Origin: Thalassobius sp050633445
Lineage (GTDB): Bacteria; Pseudomonadota; Alphaproteobacteria; Rhodobacterales; Rhodobacteraceae
Length of the DNA stretch: 64,000 nt
Direction of reading: 5' to 3'
Assembly (NCBI GenBank): GCA_050633445.1
Contig: JBOEGN010000004.1
Coordinates: forward strand, 34,701-98,700
Below, piece after piece: positions 17,439 through 25,476 of the stretch. Position 1 is the first letter of the stretch; the number at the start of each line of letters is the position of its first letter. Under the pieces are notes generated by a model. The model was not told where the DNA came from, made no database searches, and saw only the letters and a program-made list of their open reading frames with translations. Both the position numbers and the translations under genes were made by a program.

Positions 17439-18923
17439 TTAATGTGCCAGCAGCTTGTCCATCGCGCCGGGCTTGTCATGTTCAGCCAGGCGGTCAACGA
17501 TGGTTTCGGACGCTTCGTTCATGCCGATGATTTCAACCTCGGCCCCTTCCCGGCGGAACTTGAGCACAGCCAAGTCCAGCGCTGCAATCGAAGAAATGTC
17601 CCAGATATGGGCGCGGCTGACGTCGATGACGACTTTCTCCAGCACTTCACGGAAATCAAAGGCCTTCATGAAATCCTCGGACGAGGCAAAGAACAGCTGC
17701 CCTTCGACGATATAACGCCGTTCACGGCCATCCTCGGACAGCTCGGATCGGACACCGAACAGCTGAGCAATCTTCCACGCAAAGAAGATTCCTGACAGCA
17801 GCACGCCCACCAGAACACCGATCGCCAGGTTATGAGTGAACACCACGAAGACGACAGTTGCCACCATCACGATCGAGCTGCTGGGCGGGTGATCCCGCAG
17901 CGATTTCAGCGACGACCAGCTGAACGTCCCGACCGAGACCATGATCATGATCGCCACCAGCGCGGCCATCGGAATACGCGCCACCAGATCGCCCAGGAAA
18001 ACCACAAGGATCAGCAGCACAGCGCCGGCAACAAAGGTCGACAAACGCCCGCGCCCGCCGGATTTTACGTTGATCATCGACTGGCCGATCATGGCACAAC
18101 CCGCCATACCGCCGATAAACCCGGTAAAGAAGTTAGCCACGCCCTGGCCCACACATTCCTGATTTTTGCTGGACGTCGTATCCGTCAGCTCGTCCACCAG
18201 GTTCTGTGTCATCAGACTTTCCAGCAGACCCACAGCGGCCACGGCGGCCGAGTAGGGCAGGATGATCATCAGCGTCTCAAAGGTCAGCGGAATATCAGGC
18301 AACAAGAAGATCGGCAGCGTGTCGGGCAGATCGCCCATGTCACCCACCGTCCGCAGATCCAGCCCCATCGACAGCGAAACCGCCGTCAGCAAAACGATAC
18401 AAACCAAGGGCGACGGTATGGCCTTGGTCAGCAGCGGGAACAGATAGATGATCGCCAAACCGGCCGCGACCATCACATAGGTCAGCCACGGCACTCCAAT
18501 CAACTCTGGCAACTGCGCCATGAAAATCAGGATCGCCAAAGCATTCACGAAGCCGGTCATGACCGAGCGCGACACGAATCGCATCACATAGCCCAGCCGC
18601 AAAATCCCCGCAGCGACCTGCAAAACACCCGCCAAAATCGTCGCGGCCAGCAGGTATTGCAACCCATGATCCTTGACCAGCGTCACCATTAAAACAGCCG
18701 TCGCCGCCGTCGCCGCCGAGATCATCCCCGGACGCCCGCCCACAATCGCCGTAATCACCGCAATCGAGAATGACGCATAGAGCCCCACCTTGGGATCCAC
18801 GCCCGCGATGATCGAGAACGCGATCGCCTCGGGGATCAGCGCCAGGGCCACAACCAGGCCCGAGAGCAAGTCGCCCTTCACGTTCCGGGTCCATTCCCGG
18901 CCATAGGAAGAAAGAGAAATCAT
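17439..18923 (-). CDS. SulP-family inorganic anion transporter with STAS domain
   Basis: A 494-residue inner-membrane permease. An N-terminal block of about 10-12 helices (GDLLSGLVVALALIPEAIAF, then GRPGMISAATAATAVLM) is followed by a cytoplasmic STAS domain from about 400 (VVIDVSRAHIWDISSIAALD). SulP members carry sulfate, bicarbonate or other anions. The sequence alone does not decide the substrate. The universal stress protein gene follows immediately and is probably cotranscribed. Confidence 0.92.
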   Translation of the reverse strand: MISLSSYGREWTRNVKGDLLSGLVVALALIPEAIAFSIIAGVDPKVGLYASFSIAVITAIVGGRPGMISAATAATAVLMVTLVKDHGLQYLLAATILAGVLQVAAGILRLGYVMRFVSRSVMTGFVNALAILIFMAQLPELIGVPWLTYVMVAAGLAIIYLFPLLTKAIPSPLVCIVLLTAVSLSMGLDLRTVGDMGDLPDTLPIFLLPDIPLTFETLMIILPYSAAVAAVGLLESLMTQNLVDELTDTTSSKNQECVGQGVANFFTGFIGGMAGCAMIGQSMINVKSGGRGRLSTFVAGAVLLILVVFLGDLVARIPMAALVAIMIMVSVGTFSWSSLKSLRDHPPSSSIVMVATVVFVVFTHNLAIGVLVGVLLSGIFFAWKIAQLFGVRSELSEDGRERRYIVEGQLFFASSEDFMKAFDFREVLEKVVIDVSRAHIWDISSIAALDLAVLKFRREGAEVEIIGMNEASETIVDRLAEHDKPGAMDKLLAH

Positions 18924-19296
18924 CGGCTAACTGGCCTCCGTCAAAAGGATGCCAGCGCCAGCAAACACTGGTGCCGCACCTCTTAAATCATCTGTCATCA
19001 AACCCGACTTGGCCAAACAGACCAACCCGCGCGTTCGCTTCGCGCTTATATGCCTATACCTCGTTGCGCAACCGATAGCGCCCGACAAAGCCAGGAATTC
19101 CGTGAAAGCCGACAGGATCAAAGTAAAAAGGGGGCGCTGCCCCCTCGGGCTACGCCCTCACCCCGGGGATATTTGGGAAAAGAAGAAGGACGCAAGCTGC
19201 ATCAAGACCCGCTTGGAGCGGCAGCGCCAATCCCGAGGAAGAGGCCACAGGCCGATGACGAGACATAAAGCGCGCGCGGTAGCGCGCACAATCGGG
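18924..19296. other. 373-base gap without a gene
   Basis: Lies between the start of the SulP gene and the end of map. It holds the SulP promoter region at its left end, repeat copy 3 in the middle, and a short GCGCGC-GGTA-GCGCGC inverted repeat near 19270. No reading frame with a ribosome site and coding character was found. Confidence 0.6.
19130..19190 (+). repeat. Two-hairpin intergenic repeat, copy 3
   Basis: GGGGGC-GCT-GCCCCC hairpin, a variant middle segment (TCGGGCTACGCCCTCA), then CCCCGGGGATATTT and GGGAAAAGAAGAAGG. This copy is not between convergent stops in the same way as copies 1 and 2: it lies upstream of the SulP gene and downstream of map. Confidence 0.8.
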
Positions 19297-20112
19297 TCAC
19301 GCGCCATAAGTGGGGTGGAACGTTCCAGCGGGCGACAGCGTGAAGATATCGAAACCATCGGCGGTCACCCCGATTGAATGTTCAAACTGAGCGCTCAGGG
19401 ATTTGTCGCGGGTCACGGCAGTCCAGTCATCGGACAAGACCTTGGTTTCGGGGCGTCCTAGGTTCACCATGGGTTCGATGGTAAAGAACATGCCCTCTTC
19501 CAGCACTGGTCCTGTTCCGGGACGACCATAGTGCAGCACATTCGGCGGCGCGTGGAACACCGTGCCCAGCCCATGCCCGCAGAAATCCCGCACAACGCTC
19601 ATGCGGTGCGCTTCGACATAGGATTGGATGGCGTGGCCGATGTCTCCGAACGTGTTGCCGGGTTTGACCATTTCGATCCCTTTGAACAGGGCATCGTGGG
19701 TGATTTGGATAAGGCGTTCGGATTTGCGGCTGAGTTTGCCGGCCACATACATGCGCGACGTGTCACCGAACCAGCCATCCGCGATCACCGTGACGTCGAT
19801 GTTCAGGATGTCGCCATCCTTCAACTTCTTTTCGCCGGGGATGCCGTGACAGACAACGTGGTTAATGCTGATGCAGCTGGCGTGTTTGTAGCCCTTGTAC
19901 CCAATCGTGGCCGAGGTCGTGCCCTTTTCGGTCACCTTCTCCTCAATGATCTTGTCAATCTGAGCGGTCGTCTGCCCCGGAAAAACATGTTCGGCGATTT
20001 CGTCCAGAATTTCGGCAGCAACACGGCCAGCTTTGTGCATACCGGCGAAATCTGCGGCCTCGTGGATGCGGATCCCTTCGCGGGTTACGCGGCCGTTATG
20101 CTTGTTTTGCAA
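19297..20112 (-). CDS. map: Methionine aminopeptidase, type I
   Basis: A 271-residue dinuclear-metal enzyme that removes the initiator methionine. Metal ligands are visible in order: NIDVTVIADGWFGDTSR (two Asp), GHGLGTVFHAPP (His), FTIEPMVNLG (Glu) and AQFEHSIGVT (Glu). The start is TTG at 20110-20112, preceded by GGAGA with good spacing. The next in-frame ATG (MHKAGRV) would remove conserved N-terminal sequence, so the TTG start is preferred. sfsA lies 68 bases upstream on the same strand. Confidence 0.95.
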   Translation of the reverse strand: MQNKHNGRVTREGIRIHEAADFAGMHKAGRVAAEILDEIAEHVFPGQTTAQIDKIIEEKVTEKGTTSATIGYKGYKHASCISINHVVCHGIPGEKKLKDGDILNIDVTVIADGWFGDTSRMYVAGKLSRKSERLIQITHDALFKGIEMVKPGNTFGDIGHAIQSYVEAHRMSVVRDFCGHGLGTVFHAPPNVLHYGRPGTGPVLEEGMFFTIEPMVNLGRPETKVLSDDWTAVTRDKSLSAQFEHSIGVTADGFDIFTLSPAGTFHPTYGA

Positions 20113-20180
20113 GGGTCTTCTCCGTAGCGGAATTGAGTTTTTCTGGTTCTAGCGCGAATTACGGGCAAGGGCCAGTGCGG

Positions 20181-20882
20181 CTAAGTTACCATAGGAACAG
20201 GAGCGTCGAGTTCGATCCCTTCGGGTGAGATCCGGGTGCCGACGATCAGCACCTCGACACCCGCCGCGCGTGCCTGATCAAAGGCGCGGGCATAGGTGGG
20301 GTCAATATCAGCAGCCAGCGCGAACCGGTCGGCATCCGTGCGTTGCACCAGATACAGCATCATCGCGCGATGTCCCTGCGCGACCATGGCGGACAATTCG
20401 CCCAGGTGCTTGGTTCCACGCACGGTCACACTGTCGGGAAACTCGGCCAGGCCGGGCTGGCGCGACAAAGTGACGGATTTCACCTCGACATAGGTATCCG
20501 GCCCCGAGCCGGTCAGCAGGAAATCAATCCGGCTCTTCTCGCCGTATTTTACCTCGGCGCGGACAGCGTCATAGCCGCTTAGCCCCGGCACCTTATGATC
20601 CTGCAACGCGATTTTCAGCGCACGATTGGGAACCGAGGTGTCGACGCCGGTGAAATGCCCATTCGCGTGTTCAACCAACCGCCAACCGAATTTCAGCTTT
20701 TTCTTGGGGTCGTCATTGGGCTCCAGCCAGATGCGCGTGCCGGGTTCAGCCAGCCCCATCATCGACCCAGGATTGGCACAATGAGCGGTGATTTCCCGCC
20801 CATCCTCCAGCCGGCAATCGGCCAGAAACCGCTTATATCGTTTGATCAGCGTGGCGGGCACAAGAGGGGTAGGAAAGCGCAT
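20181..20882 (-). CDS. sfsA: SfsA family protein (sugar fermentation stimulation / nuclease)
   Basis: A 233-residue SfsA protein. Family marks: LIKRYKRFLADCRLEDGREITAHCANPGSM, GVDTSVPNRALKIAL, RIDFLLTGSGPDTYVEVKSVTL (PD-(D/E)xK-like D...E-x-K core) and LGELSAMVAQGHRAMMLYLVQR. The E. coli protein was first linked to maltose gene expression and the fold is nuclease-like. Its physiological role here is unknown. It is divergent from the CinA-type gene, 51 bases between starts. Confidence 0.94.
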   Translation of the reverse strand: MRFPTPLVPATLIKRYKRFLADCRLEDGREITAHCANPGSMMGLAEPGTRIWLEPNDDPKKKLKFGWRLVEHANGHFTGVDTSVPNRALKIALQDHKVPGLSGYDAVRAEVKYGEKSRIDFLLTGSGPDTYVEVKSVTLSRQPGLAEFPDSVTVRGTKHLGELSAMVAQGHRAMMLYLVQRTDADRFALAADIDPTYARAFDQARAAGVEVLIVGTRISPEGIELDAPVPMVT

Positions 20883-20933
20883 ATCCAGCGCCTATACCGA
20901 TGGGGGAATTTTCGCAAGACGACGGAGGATATC

Positions 20934-21653
20934 ATGACCAATCCAAAGGCAGCCATGCTGGTGATCGGGGATGAAATCCTGTCTGGTCGCACCCGCGACA
21001 GCAACATGCACTATCTGGCCAAGGAACTGACCCGCGCTGGGATTGATCTGGCCGAGGCGCGGGTTGTGTCCGACGATGCCGAGGCAATCATTGGTGCGGT
21101 CAGGGCGCTATCCGCCAGCTATGATCACGTGTTCACCTCGGGTGGGATCGGGCCGACTCATGATGACATCACTGCCGAATGTGTTGCCCAGGCCTTCGAG
21201 ACTCCGATCAGCATTCGTGACGATGCCCGTGCCCTGCTGGCCGCGCATTACGCCCGCACCGGGGCCGAGCTGAACGAAGCGCGCCTGCGCATGGCCCGTA
21301 TTCCTGACGGCGCCACGCTGATCGACAATCCGGTCTCGACCGCGCCGGGATTTACCATTGAAAACGTCCATGTGATGGCTGGCGTTCCTGCGGTGTTTGA
21401 AACCATGGTTGCCAGCGTGCTGCCTACCCTGTCTGGTGGTGAGCCCTTGCTGTCGCAATCCATGCGGATCGAGAGGGGCGAGGGCGAAATCGCTGGCCCT
21501 CTATCCGATCTGGCCGAGTCCTACCCGGATCTGTCCATTGGCTCGTATCCCTTTGTTCACAATGGCATCTATGGATCGAACATTGTGATACGCGGGCATG
21601 ATGGCACCCAGGTTGATGCCGCGATGACCCGCCTTTCGGAGCTGTTTGCATGA
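20934..21653 (+). CDS. CinA N-terminal-type molybdopterin-binding domain protein
   Basis: A 239-residue stand-alone COG1058 (MoaB/MogA-like) domain. Visible motifs: MLVIGDEILSGRTRDSN, VFTSGGIGPTHDDIT and the ending SIGSYPF. Full-length CinA adds a C-terminal nicotinamide-nucleotide deamidase domain, which is absent here; separated domains are common in alphaproteobacteria. GGAGGAT precedes ATG 20934. The open frame extends about 340 bases upstream over sfsA, but that stretch is not coding. The stop overlaps the next start (ATGA). Confidence 0.92.
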   Translation: MTNPKAAMLVIGDEILSGRTRDSNMHYLAKELTRAGIDLAEARVVSDDAEAIIGAVRALSASYDHVFTSGGIGPTHDDITAECVAQAFETPISIRDDARALLAAHYARTGAELNEARLRMARIPDGATLIDNPVSTAPGFTIENVHVMAGVPAVFETMVASVLPTLSGGEPLLSQSMRIERGEGEIAGPLSDLAESYPDLSIGSYPFVHNGIYGSNIVIRGHDGTQVDAAMTRLSELFA

Positions 21654-22381
21654 CCCTGCCCGACGACACAAAGCTTTATGATGTGATTGACGCCACCTGG
21701 CCTGCGGCCTCGACCCGTGCCGTGGGACCATGGCTGATCCGCGAAGGGTTGGGCGGCGGACAGCGCGTGTCTGCCACCATCGCGACGGGGCCTGTCACAG
21801 CCGATGATCTGCCCCTGGCCGAAGAGGCCATGCAGGCGCTGAACCAGCCTCTTTTGTTCCAAATCCGCAAGGGCGACGAGGCGCTGGACTCGCTGCTAGA
21901 ACAGAACGGCTATCAAATAGTGGACCCGGTGAACCTTTGGGTTGCCAAGGCCGATGATCTGGCCACTGAATTCCCCCCCCCCGTTACCGCCTTTCACGTC
22001 TGGGAACCGCTGGCCATCCAGATCGACATGTGGGCGGGGGGCGGCATTGGCCCCGGTCGGATCGACGTGATGAAACGCGCGCCCCACCCCAAGGCCGCTT
22101 TGCTGGGCCGACTAAAGGATTCGCCTGCCGGAACCGCTTTTGTCGGGGTCCATGGCGATACGGCGATGCTGCATGCGATCTATGTCCTGCCACATCAGCG
22201 CAAACAGGGCATGGCCCGGTGGTTCATGCGTTTGGCAGCGTTCTGGGCGCGAGATAACGGAACGTCATTTCTTTCAGTGGTATGTACACAAGACAATACC
22301 GCCGCGAATGGTTTATATTCTGACTTGGGCATGAGTCTTGTTGGCCAGTACCATTACAGAAAGAAATATGAGGATACCTAA
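21650..22381 (+). CDS. GNAT family N-acetyltransferase
   Basis: A 243-residue acetyltransferase. The acetyl-CoA-binding segment is AIYVLPHQRKQGMARWFM (the R/Q-x-x-G-x-A pattern), and CTQDNTAANGLYSDLGMSLVGQYHYRKK is the typical C-terminal region. The N-terminal half is divergent, as in two-lobe GNATs. It contains a run of ten C at 21973-21982 (coding Phe-Pro-Pro-Pro), prone to slippage. The start overlaps the CinA-type stop by 4 bases. The substrate is unknown. Confidence 0.88.
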   Translation: MTLPDDTKLYDVIDATWPAASTRAVGPWLIREGLGGGQRVSATIATGPVTADDLPLAEEAMQALNQPLLFQIRKGDEALDSLLEQNGYQIVDPVNLWVAKADDLATEFPPPVTAFHVWEPLAIQIDMWAGGGIGPGRIDVMKRAPHPKAALLGRLKDSPAGTAFVGVHGDTAMLHAIYVLPHQRKQGMARWFMRLAAFWARDNGTSFLSVVCTQDNTAANGLYSDLGMSLVGQYHYRKKYEDT

Positions 22382-22382
22382 T

Positions 22383-22955
22383 ATGAGCGATACCAAACGA
22401 CCCATTGCGCTGGATCTGCCGCAAGTTGATCCCTTGCCAGAAGCGACCGCCAAGTATTTCGCGATCTGTCAGGAAAAGCTGGGCATGGTCCCCAACGTCC
22501 TGCGCGCACACGCGTTTGACATCGACAAATTAGAAGCCTTTTCCGCGCTTTATAACGACCTGATGCTGGGCAACAGCGGCCTGACAAAGCTCGAGCGCGA
22601 GATGATCGCGGTCGCTGTGTCCTCGGAAAACAAATGTTTCTATTGCCTGACCGCGCACGGCGCCGCAGTGCGTCAATTGTCGGGTGATCCGATGCTGGGC
22701 GAAGCGCTGGTGATGAACTACCGCGTGGCTAAACTGACGGAAAAACAACGCGTTATGTTGGATTTCTCAGTGCAGATGACCAAAGCCAGCGCCACAATCG
22801 AAGAGACCGACCGCCAGGCCCTGCGCGATGCGGGCTGGACTGACCGCGATATCTGGGACATCGCCAATACCGCTGCGTTCTACAACATGACCAACCGCGT
22901 GGCCTCGGCCTTGGATATGCGTCCCAACGACGAGTACCACGCTCAGTTCCGTTGA
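22383..22955 (+). CDS. Peroxidase-related enzyme (AhpD/CMD-like)
   Basis: A 190-residue alpha-helical protein of the carboxymuconolactone decarboxylase/AhpD superfamily. The redox motif is EREMIAVAVSSENKCFYCLTAHG: Glu, the Cys-x-x-Cys pair and a downstream His match AhpD-type alkylhydroperoxidases. The chosen ATG 22383 has AGGA 8 bases upstream; an ATG five codons earlier lies inside the previous gene. It starts one base after the GNAT stop. The physiological thiol partner is unknown. Confidence 0.9.
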   Translation: MSDTKRPIALDLPQVDPLPEATAKYFAICQEKLGMVPNVLRAHAFDIDKLEAFSALYNDLMLGNSGLTKLEREMIAVAVSSENKCFYCLTAHGAAVRQLSGDPMLGEALVMNYRVAKLTEKQRVMLDFSVQMTKASATIEETDRQALRDAGWTDRDIWDIANTAAFYNMTNRVASALDMRPNDEYHAQFR

Positions 22956-23893
22956 TCCTGCGCCTTGCCGTCCTACTGGCCACAATCGTGGCCGTCCCGG
23001 CAGGGGCCTCGCATGCGCTGACATTGGTTTTGCCCGAGTCGTCCAGACCCATGGCGGATCATGTCAGCGCGGCGGACAACTATGTTCTGCCGACGGGGCC
23101 CTTTGCCAACGGAGAGCTGCCCGGCGAAATGCTGGAAGGCGCGGTTACCCGCAAAACCTGGCAGGTGGTCAGCCAGGGCCTGACCTCGTTGCAACTGTTC
23201 TCTCCGCTGCGCGAGCAATTGCAGGCCGATGGGTACACCCTTCTGTTCGAATGCGGTGGCACGGAATGCGGTGGTTTTGATTTCCGGTTTTCGGCCGAGG
23301 TTCTGCCAGCCCCCGACATGCATGTTGACCTGACCGATTTCCGGTTCCTGTCTGCCAGCAAAGGCGGCGATGACCACCTGAGCTTGCTCGTCAGCCGCTC
23401 GGACAATGCGGGATTTGTGCAGATGATCCGGGTGACGCCCGCTGTCGCCAAAACGGAGCTGGACTCCCCGGTCGTGGTTGAAACCGTTGCTCAGACGGTG
23501 CTGAATGCCCCCGCTGGCCCGCTTACCGAAACGCTGACGCAGTTTGGCCGCGCCGTCTTACACGACCTGACCTTTGAAACGGGGTCAGCGGCTTTGGGGG
23601 CAGGCCCATTTGGCACACTGGATGCGTTGGCCGGATACCTGCTGGCCGATCCCGCGCGACGGGTGGCGTTGGTCGGCCACACTGATGCCGTGGGTGCGCT
23701 GGACAAAAACGTTGCCCTGTCCAAACGCCGAGCTGCTGCGGTGCTGGAGCGTCTGGTCTCGGCCCATGACGTCCCGCGTTCACAGCTTGAGGCCGAGGGG
23801 ATGGGCTATCTCTCTCCGATAGCGCCCAACCAGACCCGCGAGGGCCGCGAGGCTAATCGACGGGTCGAGGTGATTTTGCTGAATACGGAATAA
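22952..23893 (+). CDS. OmpA-family peptidoglycan-binding protein with a distinct N-terminal domain
   Basis: A 313-residue exported protein. It starts at a TTG (22952) that overlaps the preceding stop as TTGA. A signal peptide is clear (LRLAVLLATIVAVPAGASHA). Residues 30-170 form a separate domain with a paired cysteine segment (LLFECGGTECGGFDFRF), resembling DUF4892-type domains. Residues 195-313 form an OmpA C-terminal domain: LTFETGSAAL, VGHTDAVGALDKNVALSKRR and EGMGYLSPIAPNQTREGREA, with the peptidoglycan-binding Asp and Arg present. It is probably periplasmic or outer-membrane associated. Confidence 0.88.
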   Translation: MILRLAVLLATIVAVPAGASHALTLVLPESSRPMADHVSAADNYVLPTGPFANGELPGEMLEGAVTRKTWQVVSQGLTSLQLFSPLREQLQADGYTLLFECGGTECGGFDFRFSAEVLPAPDMHVDLTDFRFLSASKGGDDHLSLLVSRSDNAGFVQMIRVTPAVAKTELDSPVVVETVAQTVLNAPAGPLTETLTQFGRAVLHDLTFETGSAALGAGPFGTLDALAGYLLADPARRVALVGHTDAVGALDKNVALSKRRAAAVLERLVSAHDVPRSQLEAEGMGYLSPIAPNQTREGREANRRVEVILLNTE

Positions 23894-23907
23894 CTTCAGC
23901 AAGTTAT
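23890..23907. terminator. Short hairpin carrying both convergent stop codons
   Basis: ATAACTT-CAGC-AAGTTAT, a perfect 7-bp stem with a 4-base loop. It contains the TAA stop of the OmpA-type gene and the TAA stop of the oppositely oriented kinase gene. No T-run follows, so terminator function is only a suggestion. Confidence 0.35.
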
Positions 23908-25172
23908 CGGATCAGAATCGCTCGAAAGTCATTGACGTTTGTTCCCGTAGGACCCGGCTCAAACAACGCCTCCACAGCTTGAAACGCAGTATAAGCGTCA
24001 TTCCTGGCCAAAGCCGCAGCCGGATCAACGCCAGCACGGCGCATAGCCGCTGCGGTCTGACCGTCCGCAAAGGCGCCCGCGTTATCCTCGGACCCGTCAA
24101 TACCGTCTGTGTCCGCAGCCAAAGCCGTCAGATTTGCGATCCCCTCAAGCTCCAACGCCAACGACAGCAGGAATTCGCTGTTGCGCCCGCCCTTGCCCTT
24201 GCCGCGCAAAGTGACCGTCGTTTCCCCACCAGAGAGCAGCACAACGGGCGGCGCAAATGGGCGCCCCTTGCCAGCCACCTCGCGCGCGATTGCAGCGTGG
24301 ACCTTGGCGACCTCTCGGGCCTCGCCTTCGATGGCGTCGGACAGGATCGCCGTGCTAATCCCTTTGGATTCGGCCAGCGTGGCTGCGGCCTCCAACGATT
24401 TCGCGGCTGATGCGATCACGTGCACCTCGTTATTCGCGAACCGAGGGTCATCCGGGTTGGGCGCGTCTTCGGGCGCGCTGTCCAAGAATGCGACGATTTT
24501 CGGCGGCAAAGTGATGCCATAGTCCCGCACTGCGGCCAAAGCCTCGGCCCGTCCCACAGCGTCAGGCACCGTCGGCCCCGAGGCAACCTGGGCGGGATCA
24601 TCCCCAGGCACGTCCGACACGATCAGGCTGACCACGCGCGCGGGATGCGCCGCTGCCGCCAATCGACCGCCCTTGATGCCGCTGATTTGCTTGCGCACGG
24701 CGTTCATCGCTCCGATCGGAGCACCACTGGACAGCAATGCCTCGTTCAATGCGATCTCATCCGCCAGACCCAACCCGGTCGCAGGCGCCGCCAACAAAGC
24801 CGAGCCACCGCCGCAGACCAAAGCTACGACCAAATCGTCGGCTGTCAGCCCGCTCACCGCATCAAATAAGGCCTTCGAAGCTGCCAATCCAGCCGCGTCG
24901 GGCACGGGATGAGCGGCCTCGAGTACGCGCAATGACGGGCAATCACATGCGTATCCATAGCGCGTTGCGACGACGCCTTCGACAGGCCCGTCCCATAGTT
25001 CTTCGAAGGCGCGGGCCAGCTGCGCCGCGCCTTTACCTGCACCGATCACGACGACCCGACCGTTGGGCTTTGCCGGCAGGTGGGCAGCAAGCGCGGCCTT
25101 GGGGTCCGCAGCCTGAATGGCCGCGTCAAACATCTGAACCAGCAGCTCTTTGTCGGTCATCGTGCCAGTCAT
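23904..25172 (-). CDS. Glycerate 2-kinase (MOFRL/GckA-type)
   Basis: A 422-residue enzyme of the DUF4147/MOFRL family, phosphorylating D-glycerate to 2-phosphoglycerate. Landmarks: VVVIGAGKGAAQLARAFEE, LVVALVCGGGSALL, NAVRKQISGIKGG, SDVPGDDPAQVASGP, VLLSGGETTVT and the C-terminal MOFRL-type GTDG-like ADTDGIDGSEDNAGAF. ATG 25172 is preceded by AGGAGG; the frame is open upstream without family sequence. With glcDEF at 51-55 kb it would fit glycolate/glyoxylate to glycerate use (inference). Hydroxypyruvate reductase is an older misname for this family. Confidence 0.92.
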   Translation of the reverse strand: MTGTMTDKELLVQMFDAAIQAADPKAALAAHLPAKPNGRVVVIGAGKGAAQLARAFEELWDGPVEGVVATRYGYACDCPSLRVLEAAHPVPDAAGLAASKALFDAVSGLTADDLVVALVCGGGSALLAAPATGLGLADEIALNEALLSSGAPIGAMNAVRKQISGIKGGRLAAAAHPARVVSLIVSDVPGDDPAQVASGPTVPDAVGRAEALAAVRDYGITLPPKIVAFLDSAPEDAPNPDDPRFANNEVHVIASAAKSLEAAATLAESKGISTAILSDAIEGEAREVAKVHAAIAREVAGKGRPFAPPVVLLSGGETTVTLRGKGKGGRNSEFLLSLALELEGIANLTALAADTDGIDGSEDNAGAFADGQTAAAMRRAGVDPAAALARNDAYTAFQAVEALFEPGPTGTNVNDFRAILIR

Positions 25173-25356
25173 GGGGCCTCCTGTCGGCGCAATCTTTGGT
25201 CTACTGAGACTGCCAAGCTTGGCCAAAACCGCAACCCCTGATTCAGGTTGGCCGCGCCATGCATCGCTGAAAAATGGGGCATCCTTGCTCTGAATTCGCA
25301 CCGCTGTTTGGGCAAAACCAGCCGATTCTTTGGGAAATCCCACGGCGCCCCTGTAT

Positions 25357-25388
25357 CTGGATCTATCAAAGCACCCATCTGGACCTAT
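25357..25388 (+). promoter_or_regulatory. Direct-repeat operator upstream of tpa (TauR-like boxes)
   Basis: CTGGATCTAT at 25357-25366 and CTGGACCTAT at 25379-25388, exactly 22 bases apart. A third, weaker box (ATGGACTTAG) starts at 25413, 34 bases further. The TauR consensus I recall from Rhodobacter capsulatus is CTGGACYTAA, in direct repeats. The two main boxes match at 8/10 and 9/10 positions. The same spacing is seen at 29480-29511. Confidence 0.6.
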
Positions 25389-25476
25389 TTTTTTGCCAAC
25401 GAGAGGTGTGTAATGGACTTAGTGAACGCGCCCGCATTGGCGTAAAATCTGAACAGACCAACAGTTGGAGGCGACC

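Noticed and set aside
17832..18692. Plus-strand open frame opposite the SulP gene
   Set aside because: Gln/His/Arg-rich shadow of membrane-helix codons.
19269..19286. GCGCGC-GGTA-GCGCGC inverted repeat as terminator of map
   Set aside because: No T-run follows on either strand, and short alternating GC repeats are common at this base composition.
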